Notes under the pieces: model-generated
What the model was told of the DNA's origin: nothing
The model's input: only the letters and a program-made list of their open reading frames with translations
Databases searched by the model: none
Program-made: the position numbers and the translations under genes
NCBI GenBank assembly: GCA_049513455.1
Contig: JBEKWB010000029.1
Coordinates: 1 to 48,559, forward strand
Reading direction: 5' to 3'
DNA length: 48,559 bases
DNA from: Bog-473 sp049513455
GTDB lineage: Bacteria > Actinomycetota > Acidimicrobiia > Acidimicrobiales > RAAP-2
Part shown: positions 1 to 8,084 of the stretch, in pieces
How the letters are laid out: every line of letters starts with the position of its first letter
Position numbering within the stretch: the stretch's first letter is position 1

Positions 1-19
1 ACTCCGCCGCGGCACGTGA

Positions 20-2080
20 TCACGGCGGCGGGGGCGGAGACTTGCCGTAGGCGACAGTGAAGCCGTTCGCCGTCAGCACCGAGGGTGTGGAGACCTGGAG
101 TCCGGCCTGCACCATCAGGACCTCCTGCAACGTGGTGTCGGACCCGAGAAAACCCAGATCGCTGAAGCTGACGTCCGGCGAATACGGCGCGAGAACGCTC
201 ACTCCCCCGTTCACCGTGAGGGCTTCGACAATCCATTCGGCGGTCGACGCGGGCCCGCTGTAGGTCTGATCCGTTGTAAAGCTTTCCCCGTTCGTGTTGT
301 CGGTGAGCGTGATGCCCCATTGGGTCCCGCTGATCTGCCCGATCGTGACGGTCACGGTATTTCCGGCCTGTATCTCAACGCTGTTGATGTAGGTCTCCGA
401 GGCCGGGAGGATCTCCCACCAGGGTTGGATCACGAAGCCGGTTGCGCCGCCGGGATCGGGGGTCTCGTTGAAACCGGCCTGTATGAGCGAGTTGTCCCCG
501 TTCCCCCCGTCGATACCGACCCAGACCGACATCTCGTCGGCGGGTGGCGTGCCGGCGACGAGCGACGGCACGCTGAACGTTCCCGTCACCTCCGAGAAGG
601 GTCCGTCGACCTCTATGTAACCCGACCAGTTGGAGGAGTCGAGAGTGGAAGCAGATCCCGCCGGTGGGAACACCGGAATGGAAAGCGTGGCAGTCGCCGT
701 CAGACGGGTGGGCGAGGTGCTGTCGACGACCTGGACGGTGAAGCTGGAACTCCCCTGCTCACTCGGCGTGCCCGTGATGATTCCGCCCGACGAGAGGCTC
801 AAGCCAGCGGGGAGGGAGCCGGCGAAGAGGGCCCACGAGTCGGGCGACGTGCCGCCTGCGGCGGTCAACGATGCCTGGTACGGCGTGCCCAGCATGGCGC
901 TGGGCAGGTTCTTCGTCGCTACTGTGAGAGGTGCCACGCTGACCGTGATGGAGAGCGTCACCTTCGCGACGAGTGCAACGGGCGCCGTGCTGTCGGTCAC
1001 CTCGAGCGTGAACGTGGAGTGCCCCGGCGAACTGGGTATGCCGGTGATGGTGCCGCTCGACGTGAGGTCCAAGCCGGCGGGAACAAAGCCGGCGGTGCCC
1101 GTCCACGAGTAGGGCCGCGTCCCCCCGGAGGCGACCAGGGTGGCGCCATAGGGCACGCCCACCGACGCATTCGGCAGGGTGGTCGTGGTGATGGAAAGAG
1201 ACGCAGGGGACTCCACGGCGGGAATGCCCAGTGGCGCCGCGGCAAAACCGACGATCGGGCGGTTCAGGGCTCGGCCCGACATCGATCCCTCGGATGGTGC
1301 CGCACCGAACGGATCGATGTCGCCGTTGCCGCCGGCGACCCAGTAGCCCTGGCCGTTCGACGCAGACGCCAGAGCCACAATGTTGCCCTGGCCATCGGAG
1401 GCCGACGCCGAGCCGAAGTAGCCGGCGTCGCCGAAGGTGAAGATGCCGCCGTCGGAGGCCACGAGCCAGTAACCCCTGCCGTCGGGGGTGGCCGCCATGC
1501 CGACGATCGGTTGGTTGAGATGGAGATTGCCGGTGGAGCCGTAGAAGGTGGCGTCGCCGAAGGTGAAGATGCCGCCGTCGGAGGCCACGAGCCAGTAACC
1601 CCTGCCGTCGGGGGTGGCCGCCATGCCGACGATCGGTTGGTTCAAGCGCATGCCCCCGGTCGAACCGAAGTAGCCGGCGTCGCCGAAGGCGAAGATGCCG
1701 CCGTCGGAGGCCACGAGCCAGTAGCCCTGGCCGTCGGGGGTGATCGCGTCCTGCTGGTCGCCTGTGACGGAATCCGGATCCACCCCGGACGCCTGGAGGG
1801 TGGTCCGCGAGGTGATGGTGGCGGCCTCCATCGGCGAGGAGACAGCGGCGGTGGTCGAATCAGGCGGCGCGGTCGAATCAGGCGGCGCGGTCAGTCCAGG
1901 CGCGGCGGCGCTGGACACCGTGGCGACCGCGACAGGCGCCGTCGCCGCCGCGGCCGGATCCACCGTCGGAGCCACGATCGCGGCGGAGAACGCGAGAAGG
2001 CCCAGAACGCCCACCGTGGCGACCCGCGCCCGGACGGAGCCGCCCAGGCCCACCCAGGGGCGGCCGTGCTTCTTTGCCAT
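20..2080 (-). CDS. Secreted glutamic (G1/eqolisin-like) peptidase with propeller-like repeats and Ig-like domains
   Basis: A 686-aa secreted protein. Residues 1-46 form a signal peptide (basic start, hydrophobic core, Ala-rich end). Residues 115-285 hold about four 42-residue repeats of the GYWLVASDGGIF type. Residues 295-470 hold two Ig-like putative-Ig domains (LPAGL, GTPS/GIPS motifs). Residues 482-680 match peptidase family G1: SNWSGYI at the start, Q534 in SLIQAGF and E615 in STAEWIVEA sit where that family has its catalytic Gln and Glu. Role inferred: extracellular acid-type peptidase, or an adhesin built on that fold. No Shine-Dalgarno (SD) site precedes ATG 2080; a short leader ORF ends 3 nt upstream and probably couples translation. 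The same repeat recurs in the CAP-domain protein at 37758-39263. Confidence 0.85.
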   Translation of the reverse strand: MAKKHGRPWVGLGGSVRARVATVGVLGLLAFSAAIVAPTVDPAAAATAPVAVATVSSAAAPGLTAPPDSTAPPDSTTAAVSSPMEAATITSRTTLQASGVDPDSVTGDQQDAITPDGQGYWLVASDGGIFAFGDAGYFGSTGGMRLNQPIVGMAATPDGRGYWLVASDGGIFTFGDATFYGSTGNLHLNQPIVGMAATPDGRGYWLVASDGGIFTFGDAGYFGSASASDGQGNIVALASASNGQGYWVAGGNGDIDPFGAAPSEGSMSGRALNRPIVGFAAAPLGIPAVESPASLSITTTTLPNASVGVPYGATLVASGGTRPYSWTGTAGFVPAGLDLTSSGTITGIPSSPGHSTFTLEVTDSTAPVALVAKVTLSITVSVAPLTVATKNLPSAMLGTPYQASLTAAGGTSPDSWALFAGSLPAGLSLSSGGIITGTPSEQGSSSFTVQVVDSTSPTRLTATATLSIPVFPPAGSASTLDSSNWSGYIEVDGPFSEVTGTFSVPSLVAGTPPADEMSVWVGIDGGNGDNSLIQAGFNETPDPGGATGFVIQPWWEILPASETYINSVEIQAGNTVTVTIGQISGTQWGITLTDNTNGESFTTDQTYSGPASTAEWIVEALTVNGGVSVLAPYSPDVSFSDLGFLGSDTTLQEVLMVQAGLQVSTPSVLTANGFTVAYGKSPPPPP

Positions 2081-2083
2081 GCG

Positions 2084-2146
2084 TCAGTGCGCCCTGGTTG
2101 GCAGCGCCTGCACGTTGGTCCGATCGAGTACGTCTTGCGTCGCCAT
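2084..2146 (-). CDS. 20-codon leader ORF upstream of the G1 peptidase gene
   Basis: ATG at 2146 follows a strong SD (GGGGAGGAG, about 6 nt away). It encodes MATQDVLDRTNVQALPTRAH and stops at 2084, 3 nt before the ATG of the large secreted protein, which has no SD of its own. This arrangement suggests translational coupling or a regulatory leader peptide. No run of rare or identical codons is visible that would suggest a classic attenuator. Whether the peptide is made is not known. Confidence 0.45.
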   Translation of the reverse strand: MATQDVLDRTNVQALPTRAH

Positions 2147-2456
2147 CGTCGACTCCTCCCCGTTTGCGCAGCCCACGATTCGGTGGTTCACCGCATGTGC
2201 CCCGATCCGGTTCCACGGACGTCACCCACGCCTCGACGGTACCCGCCAACCCGAATTCTCGATCGGGGAGAGGCTACCGCAGGTAGGGCTGCATTCAGGT
2301 GCATTTCAGCTGCATCGGCGCCGCCATTGCGGCCGCAATCGGCCCCGCAGGTTCAAAGCCGCAGGGCAGGGGGACCCGGCGGTCGCGGCACGAGTGGGAG
2401 ATACTTGACAAATCTGATCGTCTTGCTCATCTGTAAAGTCCAATCCATCTGCTCCG
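2147..2456. other. Non-coding region between divergent genes
   Basis: About 310 nt between the leader ORF (minus strand) and the paralogue remnant (plus strand). A TTGACA hexamer occurs at 2405-2410 on the plus strand, but no good -10 lies 16-19 nt downstream. TAAAGT at 2434-2439 is 23 nt away, too far. I see no riboswitch or structured RNA here. Confidence 0.4.
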
Positions 2457-2893
2457 CTGCAGCGACCAACCATGACACCATCACCAGTGCAGTCGCCCTC
2501 CTGACGGCACAGGGGTTCACCACCATCCGGGATCTCGTCTCGATCGATGCCTCCGGCTTCATCCGGGAATCCTCCTCCACGGTCTCCTTTTCCGACGGGG
2601 GGACGGTGACCCTCGACGCAACGTTCTCCGACTTCGGCTGTGCCGGGACCCTGCTCATGCCCGGCCAAGGTGGCACATCGACTGCCCCGACCGATTGCGC
2701 CTCGCCCGATACGGGTGTCGCACCCACGACCACCCCCACCACAACTGCCGTCGCGCCGACACCGACGACGGGGGTGCGCCCCGGGGTGACGCCCACCACC
2801 ACCTCGTCCACCACACCCACCTCGACCACGACGACCAGCACGGGAAGCTTGACCACGACGACCACATCGACCACCGCCGTACCCAACGGATAA
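2457..2893 (+). pseudogene. Truncated paralogue (C-terminal part only) of the downstream membrane-anchored protein
   Basis: The reading frame ending at 2893 matches the C-terminal third of the next gene: SIDASGFIRE against SIDASGYIRQ, FSDFGCAGTLLMPGQ against FSDFGCAGTVLMPGQ, then CASPDTGVAP against CVSPDTGVAP and a Thr/Pro tail. The N-terminal region with the membrane anchor and the first two thirds are missing, and no ATG or convincing GTG opens the homologous part (only TTG/CTG codons nearby). I read it as the remnant of a tandem duplication, 12 nt upstream of the intact copy. The alternative is a short secreted fragment using an upstream start that I cannot identify. Confidence 0.6.
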
Positions 2894-2905
2894 GAGAGGC
2901 TGACA

Positions 2906-4117
2906 ATGGCTACGCCTGACGACCAGGAGGGTCTGTGGTTCGACGAGGATCCGTCGCCACCGCGTGGGCGCTTTCGCCGGCGTCGTACGACGTGGATCGT
3001 GCTGGCCTGCGTGGCGTGCGTCGCGACGGTGTCGCTCCCCGTGGGGCTCGCCCTCTCATCGAGCGGAGGCCCGGTGCTCCACCCAGCACCCAAGCAGAGC
3101 GCGCAGACCCCACAGCGGAAGGCCCAGGCGCAGCGCACCATTCTGTCGGCCCTCAGTGCCACCACGAGTTCGGGCAGCTACAACGTGAGCTATGAGTTCG
3201 ATCCGGCCACGCCGCCGACCGCGACCGCGACCACATCCGGCTGCACCGTAATCGGCAACTCGTCGACTGGCTCGGGCTCAGGAGGGACATCCGAAGTGTG
3301 TCCTGCCACACCCAACTCGTTCTCTGCCACAACCGTCACCGGCCAGGGGACGATCGACACGGATCCCTTCGCCATGGTGGCGACGTCGGACGTGACCGCA
3401 CTCGGCATGATCACCATTCGTGACAACGGCACCGACATCTGGGAGTTCGGCGGGGGTGACTACGGGCTCGAACCCGGGTCGAACGAAGCCGGCCCGGGTT
3501 CGACGTTGACCGGATTCGCCGGCTCGGTGGAAGGCACTCTGGGACAGCGCCAAGGCGCCTTGGCGATGGGCGGTCTCTCCAGCCCGACCGGCTATCTCGA
3601 CCTCGATCAGAGCATGATCACCGGAGCCGACGAGATCGGTACCGGCACCGTAGACGGCACCGCGGTAACGATCTATCAGCTGAACATCACCGCGGCGCAG
3701 GAAGCGAACGTGCCCGATACCACCGCGCAGGAGGCCGAGGCGATCGCGGCGGCGAACGCCGTCCTGGCGTCCCAGGGGTACACGGGAACCACGGTGCAGG
3801 TCTCCATCGATGCGTCGGGCTATATCCGGCAGACCCGGTCCGTTGCGCATTTCACCGACGGCTCGACCACGGCAAGCGAAGCTACGTTCTCGGACTTCGG
3901 ATGCGCGGGAACGGTGCTCATGCCCGGACAGTCCGGCGCGACGTCACCGCCTGCGGGGTGCGTCTCACCTGATACGGGAGTCGCTCCCCCCACATCGACC
4001 GCCACGTCGACATCATCCACGTCCACCACATCGTCATCTATTCCGGCAGACTCCGGGTCCACCACCACGACGACCAGCACCGCGACCAGTACGACGACAA
4101 CGACGTCGACCGGTTGA
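2906..4117 (+). CDS. Membrane-anchored extracytoplasmic protein with Thr-rich tail
   Basis: 403 aa. ATG 2906 follows an AGAGAGG ribosome site. Residues 1-27 are cytoplasmic with an Arg cluster (RFRRRR), residues 28-50 form one membrane anchor, and the rest is predicted outside. The body has beta-rich stretches (LDLDQSM, VSIDASGYIRQ, FSDFG) that resemble the LppX/LprAFG type of lipid-binding lipoprotein fold; this is only pattern resemblance. The last 55 residues are low-complexity Thr/Ser, a likely wall-spanning or glycosylated linker. A truncated paralogue lies immediately upstream. Function unknown. Confidence 0.8.
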   Translation: MATPDDQEGLWFDEDPSPPRGRFRRRRTTWIVLACVACVATVSLPVGLALSSSGGPVLHPAPKQSAQTPQRKAQAQRTILSALSATTSSGSYNVSYEFDPATPPTATATTSGCTVIGNSSTGSGSGGTSEVCPATPNSFSATTVTGQGTIDTDPFAMVATSDVTALGMITIRDNGTDIWEFGGGDYGLEPGSNEAGPGSTLTGFAGSVEGTLGQRQGALAMGGLSSPTGYLDLDQSMITGADEIGTGTVDGTAVTIYQLNITAAQEANVPDTTAQEAEAIAAANAVLASQGYTGTTVQVSIDASGYIRQTRSVAHFTDGSTTASEATFSDFGCAGTVLMPGQSGATSPPAGCVSPDTGVAPPTSTATSTSSTSTTSSSIPADSGSTTTTTSTATSTTTTTSTG

Positions 4118-4304
4118 GCGGGTCCCCAACCCCCGTAATCGACCATGTACGCTGGGTCGTCACTTGAAGTTCTTCCCGGAAACTCCCTCAGAAATAGCGA
4201 GAATTAGGGGCTACATAGGGGTAGCACAGCGGGAGAAGATGAACGAGGGGCAAATGGCCGGGAAAACTCTGGTCAGATGTTGAAGGTTGAAAGCAAGTCA
4301 GTAA

Positions 4305-4378
4305 CGGGCTGTAGCGCAGCTTGGCAGCGCGCCTGCTTTGGGAGCAGGAGGTCCCGGGTTCAAATCCCGGCAGCCCGA
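4305..4378 (+). tRNA. tRNA-Pro (TGG)
   Basis: Cloverleaf folds by eye: acceptor 4305-4311 (CGGGCTG) pairs with 4371-4377 (CAGCCCG), and the discriminator is A4378. The anticodon stem CCTGC/GCAGG holds loop TTTGGGA, giving anticodon TGG. The T-arm has GGTTCAAAT. CCA is not encoded. Confidence 0.95.
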
Positions 4379-4413
4379 CCCAGTGCCACGCGATGATGGC
4401 CCAAGCCGGGGCG

Positions 4414-5029
4414 TCATCGGCTCGATCCTTTCGACCACCACGGGCGTCCGAGCACCCGAGCCATCCCTTGAAGGCCGCGGCGGGTCCACGGGGACCAGCG
4501 GGACCAGTACAAGGCAGCGAGACCGAGAGCCGCCATGGCTGCGAAAAGGATCAACACCGCAAGAAGCGCGAAGGGCCAACCGTGCGGCCCTGCGAATGGC
4601 GGTCCGAACCCGAAGGACCGGAACGCCGGGCTCACCGAACCGGGCCCGAACAGGCGAACCGACCCCGGACCCCCCAGGATCCCGCGCACCGAGACGGCAG
4701 CTGAGGCACTGCGACGCCCGATCAGCAGGGCAATGGCGGCCAAGGCGAAGAAGGCGGCGACCGCAGTCAAGGCGATGGCCGGGACCGTTCTGCGCATGGG
4801 CGGACGATCCGGCAGGGTCGGGGCCGTCACCCCACGGGCACCGGCCCACGATGCTGCGAAGCGCCGGGGGTCGAACACGCTGTTCCCGAGCACGTCTTCG
4901 GCCGAGCCTCCTTCGGCCTCAGCCTCTTCGATATCGGCCGTCAGGTCTGCCGCCCATCTCATTGGCGATGGGATCGGGGACTCCGAGACGCCGCCACTCC
5001 CGCCGACACTCCTCTACGAACTCACTCAC
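4414..5029 (-). CDS. HAAS/DUF1700-type membrane protein, partner of PadR, interrupted by a frameshift
   Basis: The N-terminal part (GTG 5029: SEFVEECRREWRRLGVPDPI) is the HAAS-like helical signature often encoded after PadR regulators. The rest lies in another frame, readable from ATG 4962 (AADLTADIEEAEAEGG, then two hydrophobic segments). The two halves join without a gap if one G is removed from GGG at 4953-4955, so the gene carries a +1 base frameshift: real mutation or sequence error. The GTG start overlaps the PadR stop (GTGA), implying coupled translation. Two membrane segments lie in the C-terminal half. If translated from 4962 alone it makes 182 aa lacking the HAAS helix. Family role: membrane partner or sensor for PadR-controlled envelope functions. 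Confidence 0.7.
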
Positions 5030-5379
5030 GGCATTACCTCCGCTTTGACCAGACCGAGGGCACCATCGACGGCGTCCCGCGTCGCCTGCCATTCCGTTTT
5101 TCCTGCCTCGAGTACACGCTCGCCCTCGGGCGAAAGGCTGTAGTACTTGCGGGGCGGTCCCCCGTTGCTGGCTGCCCGCCGGGTCTCGACCAACCCGTCG
5201 CGCTCGAGCCGGCCGAGGAGCGGATAGATCGACCCTTCCCCGACGATCGACAAGCCGCGCGCCCGCAACCGCTTGGTCATCTCGTAGCCATACGCAGCCC
5301 CTTCGCCCATTACGGCGAGGAGGCAGATGTCGAGAACGCCCCGCAGGAGCTGGCTCCGTCGACCCTCCGCATCTGCCAT
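5026..5379 (-). CDS. PadR-family transcriptional regulator
   Basis: 117 aa from ATG 5379 (a TTG at 5388 would add three residues). The winged-helix signature is complete: LLRGVLDICLLAVM, GYEMTKRL, EGSIYPLLGRLERDGLV, PPRKYYSLSPEG, then a C-terminal dimer helix. PadR proteins are small autorepressors. ATG 5379 is favoured because a TACCTT -10 box lies 7 nt upstream on this strand (5387-5392), as expected for a leaderless mRNA. That -10 is inside a perfect inverted repeat, so autorepression is likely. The stop overlaps the start of the HAAS gene (GTGA). The FtsX-like permease lies upstream on the same strand. Confidence 0.93.
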   Translation of the reverse strand: MADAEGRRSQLLRGVLDICLLAVMGEGAAYGYEMTKRLRARGLSIVGEGSIYPLLGRLERDGLVETRRAASNGGPPRKYYSLSPEGERVLEAGKTEWQATRDAVDGALGLVKAEVMP

Positions 5380-5385
5380 GCACCA

Positions 5386-5406
5386 CAAGGTACTTCAGCT
5401 ACCTTG
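5386..5406. promoter_or_regulatory. PadR operator overlapping the padR promoter
   Basis: Perfect inverted repeat CAAGGTA-N7-TACCTTG. The arm proximal to padR contains the presumed -10 (TACCTT on the minus strand, 5387-5392); a TTGCGA -35-like hexamer lies 16 nt further upstream. It sits in the gap between the permease gene and padR, so it would control padR and the HAAS gene directly. Confidence 0.7.
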
Positions 5407-5432
5407 CTTCGCAAGACACCTAGCCGGGGGCC

Positions 5433-7859
5433 TCACACGGCGTTCAGCTGCGTCGGTTGGAGGAGGCGCGCCGGCTTCGACCGGGTCGCCACCAGCGCGG
5501 GACCGATGGCGAGGAGATTCGCCACCACCAGGACACCGACCGCCAGCGTGACCACCAGCCAGACCGGGACGACGGAAATCGGGACGGCACCGAGATTGTT
5601 GGCGAACGCATTCCACACCGCCTCTCCGGCCACCACACCCAGGGGCACGCCAACCACGATGCCGATGAGCGCCAACGTGGTGGCTTGCCAGGACACGGCC
5701 GCGGCTACCTGACGATTGACAAACCCCAACACCTTGAGGAGCCCGATCTCCCGTCGTCGGCGCGCCACGCTCACCACGAGGAGATGCGCCAGCGTCGCCG
5801 CGCCAACCACGGCCAACATGACGCCAAAGACGAGGGGGAAGTTGACCGCCTCGCCGAAGTTGACGAGAGAGGTCGGGGTGATGGCAAGCGCGGTGGTCGA
5901 GCGGTAGGCATCGAGATAGTGGGAGACCGCAGCCCTCCCCTGCGGGCCGGGCACCACGCGCACGAGCATTCCGCCGCCGTTGATGGTGGCCAGGGCTCCC
6001 TTCAGACATCTTGCTCGCCCGGGAGCCGGGGGGCACAGGGTGTTCTCGTAACCCGCGGTCGTGATCACTGCGCCGGTGCCCAGACTGACGGCGCCTCCGA
6101 GCACGGGGAAGGAGACCTGCGACACGACGTGAAACGTTCCGGCGCGCTTCTGGCCCGACGGCAACGACATGGCGATGTGGACGAGTGAGCCGACGTGGGC
6201 ACCGGCCTGACGCATCGTCGTCGCACCGAGGCCGATCTGATGGTCACTGATCGGAAGGTGTCCGGCGACGGTCGAGAAGAGGAGGTGGCCGCGGACGGCC
6301 GTGCCGGCGACGGCCCCCACCACGACCTTGTTCACAAGGATTTCGGTGGCGATGCCCTCGGTGATTCCCGTGACGGCCTTGTCCTGCTCGAGGCTTCGCA
6401 AAAGGATGGGGTCCGGCTTCCCGCCGGCGGGGTCGGTGAAATTGAGCTGGAAGGTGTCGCCGTACAGCCGAGGGGTGGCGGTCAGGTGCGAAAGGCTGGC
6501 GCCGAACACCGCGGTCCCCGCCAACGCCAGGACGGCCAGCACCGTACCGAGCAGTGCGCTCCCCAAGGGGACGGCGACACCACCGGTCCGCCTCTCCAGC
6601 GCGTTGCGGACGCCGATGACGGCGCTCGGCGGCGCACCGGCCGCCGCCAGCTGGGTCACCACGACCGAGGGACCGGAAAGGATCCGGCGGTCGTCGGCCC
6701 GCCGCAGCTTCGCGGCCCGAAGGGCGGGCCACAGGCCCAGAACGAGCACCACCACCAACGTGCCCAGCGCACCGAGCAGGAGCACCGGCGCATCGAAGGC
6801 GAACCCGGTCGAGTTCTCGGCGATACGCGCCTCGCCGAGGGGGGCGATGGGTGAGAGCAGGGTGGCCACGGCCATCGCTCCACACGCACCGGTGAGCCCC
6901 ACCACCAGGGTCTGTGCCATCCCGAGCGCCACGAGCTGACGTCGATCCGCGCCGAGGGCGGCCATCGTCGGGTAGTCCTCGCTCTCGACTCTGCTCTGGC
7001 GGGCCAGGGCCTGGCCGACGACCGCCAGTCCGACGAGCGCGGCGAGGATGGCGAGGATCCACCACCCGATGGCCTGGGGGTGGATGGAGGTCGCGATGGC
7101 GGCAGCCACCCCGTCTTCGTCCTGACCACCCTCTAATCCGGCCCCGTTCAGCGAGACCGCCGCCGCGTTGAACCGGGAGATGCCGGCGGCACCCTCACGC
7201 AGGCTGACCAGGTACACATAGCCGGCGGACGTGCGCGGGATCACCGTCTTTGCGAACGCGGAGGTGGTGAAGAGGTCGTAGGAAGGAGTCGACCCGGAAG
7301 GGAACTCGAATTCACTCGCTTCGAACCCGACCACATGGAGGTCGACCGTCGGACCGGTCGGCTTCGGTTCTGCGCCGGTGGCGTCGTTGTACGCCGAGGC
7401 CTGCGACGGCGCGTAGAGCGGGACGCGGATCACGCTCCCCAGGTGCACCCCGTAGTCCTGCTGGAGAGTGAAGGACGCCAGCACCTGGTCCGGGGCCGAC
7501 GGATCGGGCAAGCGGCCCGAGACGAGCTTGAACGGCGATCGCCCCTTGGGGGACGAGTAGATGACCCCGAGTTCCGTCGGGTTTATCGGGTGGGTACAGG
7601 CGCACGTGGGCTGGCCGGAGTCGGGGCTGATCAGTTCGACGGCGGACGTGACCCCGGGGAGCTCGGCCACTTTCGGGACGGGCCGGGTGGCGTACTCGTC
7701 GCTGTCGAAGCCGTGCGCGGCGACGAATTGCGGGAATGCCGCCTCTGTCCGGCGACCAGCGGCCGCGGCGGCCAGCACGAGGCCTCCCACGACGCTGATG
7801 AGGACCGCGATGACCAACCAGGAGCGCCATCGATGGCGCAGTTTGGCGCGAAATGCCAT
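5433..7859 (-). CDS. ABC transporter permease, FtsX-like (MacB/LolC type)
   Basis: About 808 aa from ATG 7859 (GGAG 8 nt upstream); TTG 7874 with AGGAG 6 nt upstream is an alternative. One N-terminal membrane helix (residues 12-35, then GRRTEAAFPQF) is followed by a large extracytoplasmic domain. A block of three helices follows (WWILAILAALVGLAVVGQAL, ESEDYPTMAALGA typical of FtsX), then a second long loop and a final FtsX block (HLLVVSVARRRREIGLLKVLGF, QATTLALIGIVVGVPLG). This is the double FtsX arrangement of large single-gene permeases. No ATP-binding subunit is encoded nearby. The PadR gene 45 nt downstream suggests PadR-controlled export or lipoprotein handling; substrate unknown. Confidence 0.88.
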   Translation of the reverse strand: MAFRAKLRHRWRSWLVIAVLISVVGGLVLAAAAAGRRTEAAFPQFVAAHGFDSDEYATRPVPKVAELPGVTSAVELISPDSGQPTCACTHPINPTELGVIYSSPKGRSPFKLVSGRLPDPSAPDQVLASFTLQQDYGVHLGSVIRVPLYAPSQASAYNDATGAEPKPTGPTVDLHVVGFEASEFEFPSGSTPSYDLFTTSAFAKTVIPRTSAGYVYLVSLREGAAGISRFNAAAVSLNGAGLEGGQDEDGVAAAIATSIHPQAIGWWILAILAALVGLAVVGQALARQSRVESEDYPTMAALGADRRQLVALGMAQTLVVGLTGACGAMAVATLLSPIAPLGEARIAENSTGFAFDAPVLLLGALGTLVVVLVLGLWPALRAAKLRRADDRRILSGPSVVVTQLAAAGAPPSAVIGVRNALERRTGGVAVPLGSALLGTVLAVLALAGTAVFGASLSHLTATPRLYGDTFQLNFTDPAGGKPDPILLRSLEQDKAVTGITEGIATEILVNKVVVGAVAGTAVRGHLLFSTVAGHLPISDHQIGLGATTMRQAGAHVGSLVHIAMSLPSGQKRAGTFHVVSQVSFPVLGGAVSLGTGAVITTAGYENTLCPPAPGRARCLKGALATINGGGMLVRVVPGPQGRAAVSHYLDAYRSTTALAITPTSLVNFGEAVNFPLVFGVMLAVVGAATLAHLLVVSVARRRREIGLLKVLGFVNRQVAAAVSWQATTLALIGIVVGVPLGVVAGEAVWNAFANNLGAVPISVVPVWLVVTLAVGVLVVANLLAIGPALVATRSKPARLLQPTQLNAV

Positions 7860-8084
7860 CCGGACGGCTCCCAAAATCCTCTCCTCGCGTCAACCTGTGC
7901 TGCTCATTGTTTCCCCAAGGTGGTGGGGCGCCAAGGTGGGTACCTCCACGGGCACGGTCGTGCTGCCACCACGTCAGCGGCCAGCGGCGGTCGGCGGCTT
8001 CGGCCGGCGGCGGTCGGCGGCGGGGGCCGGCACCCCCGAGGCGGGTTTGGCTTTCGGCAAACGCCCTCGATTACCGTGCCCAGC

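Noticed and set aside
320..2456. Long plus-strand open frame running into the paralogue remnant
   Set aside because: Arg/Gly/His-rich and antisense to the G1 peptidase gene; only its final part (after about 2457) is homologous to a real protein.
4940..4965. Programmed ribosomal frameshifting in the HAAS gene
   Set aside because: Joining the halves needs one base skipped; there is no slippery heptamer or downstream pseudoknot typical of such sites.
7335..8084. 750-nt upstream extension of the MBL hydrolase frame
   Set aside because: It is antisense to the FtsX-like permease and Arg-rich; the MBL domain starts after 8085 and a leaderless promoter fits there.
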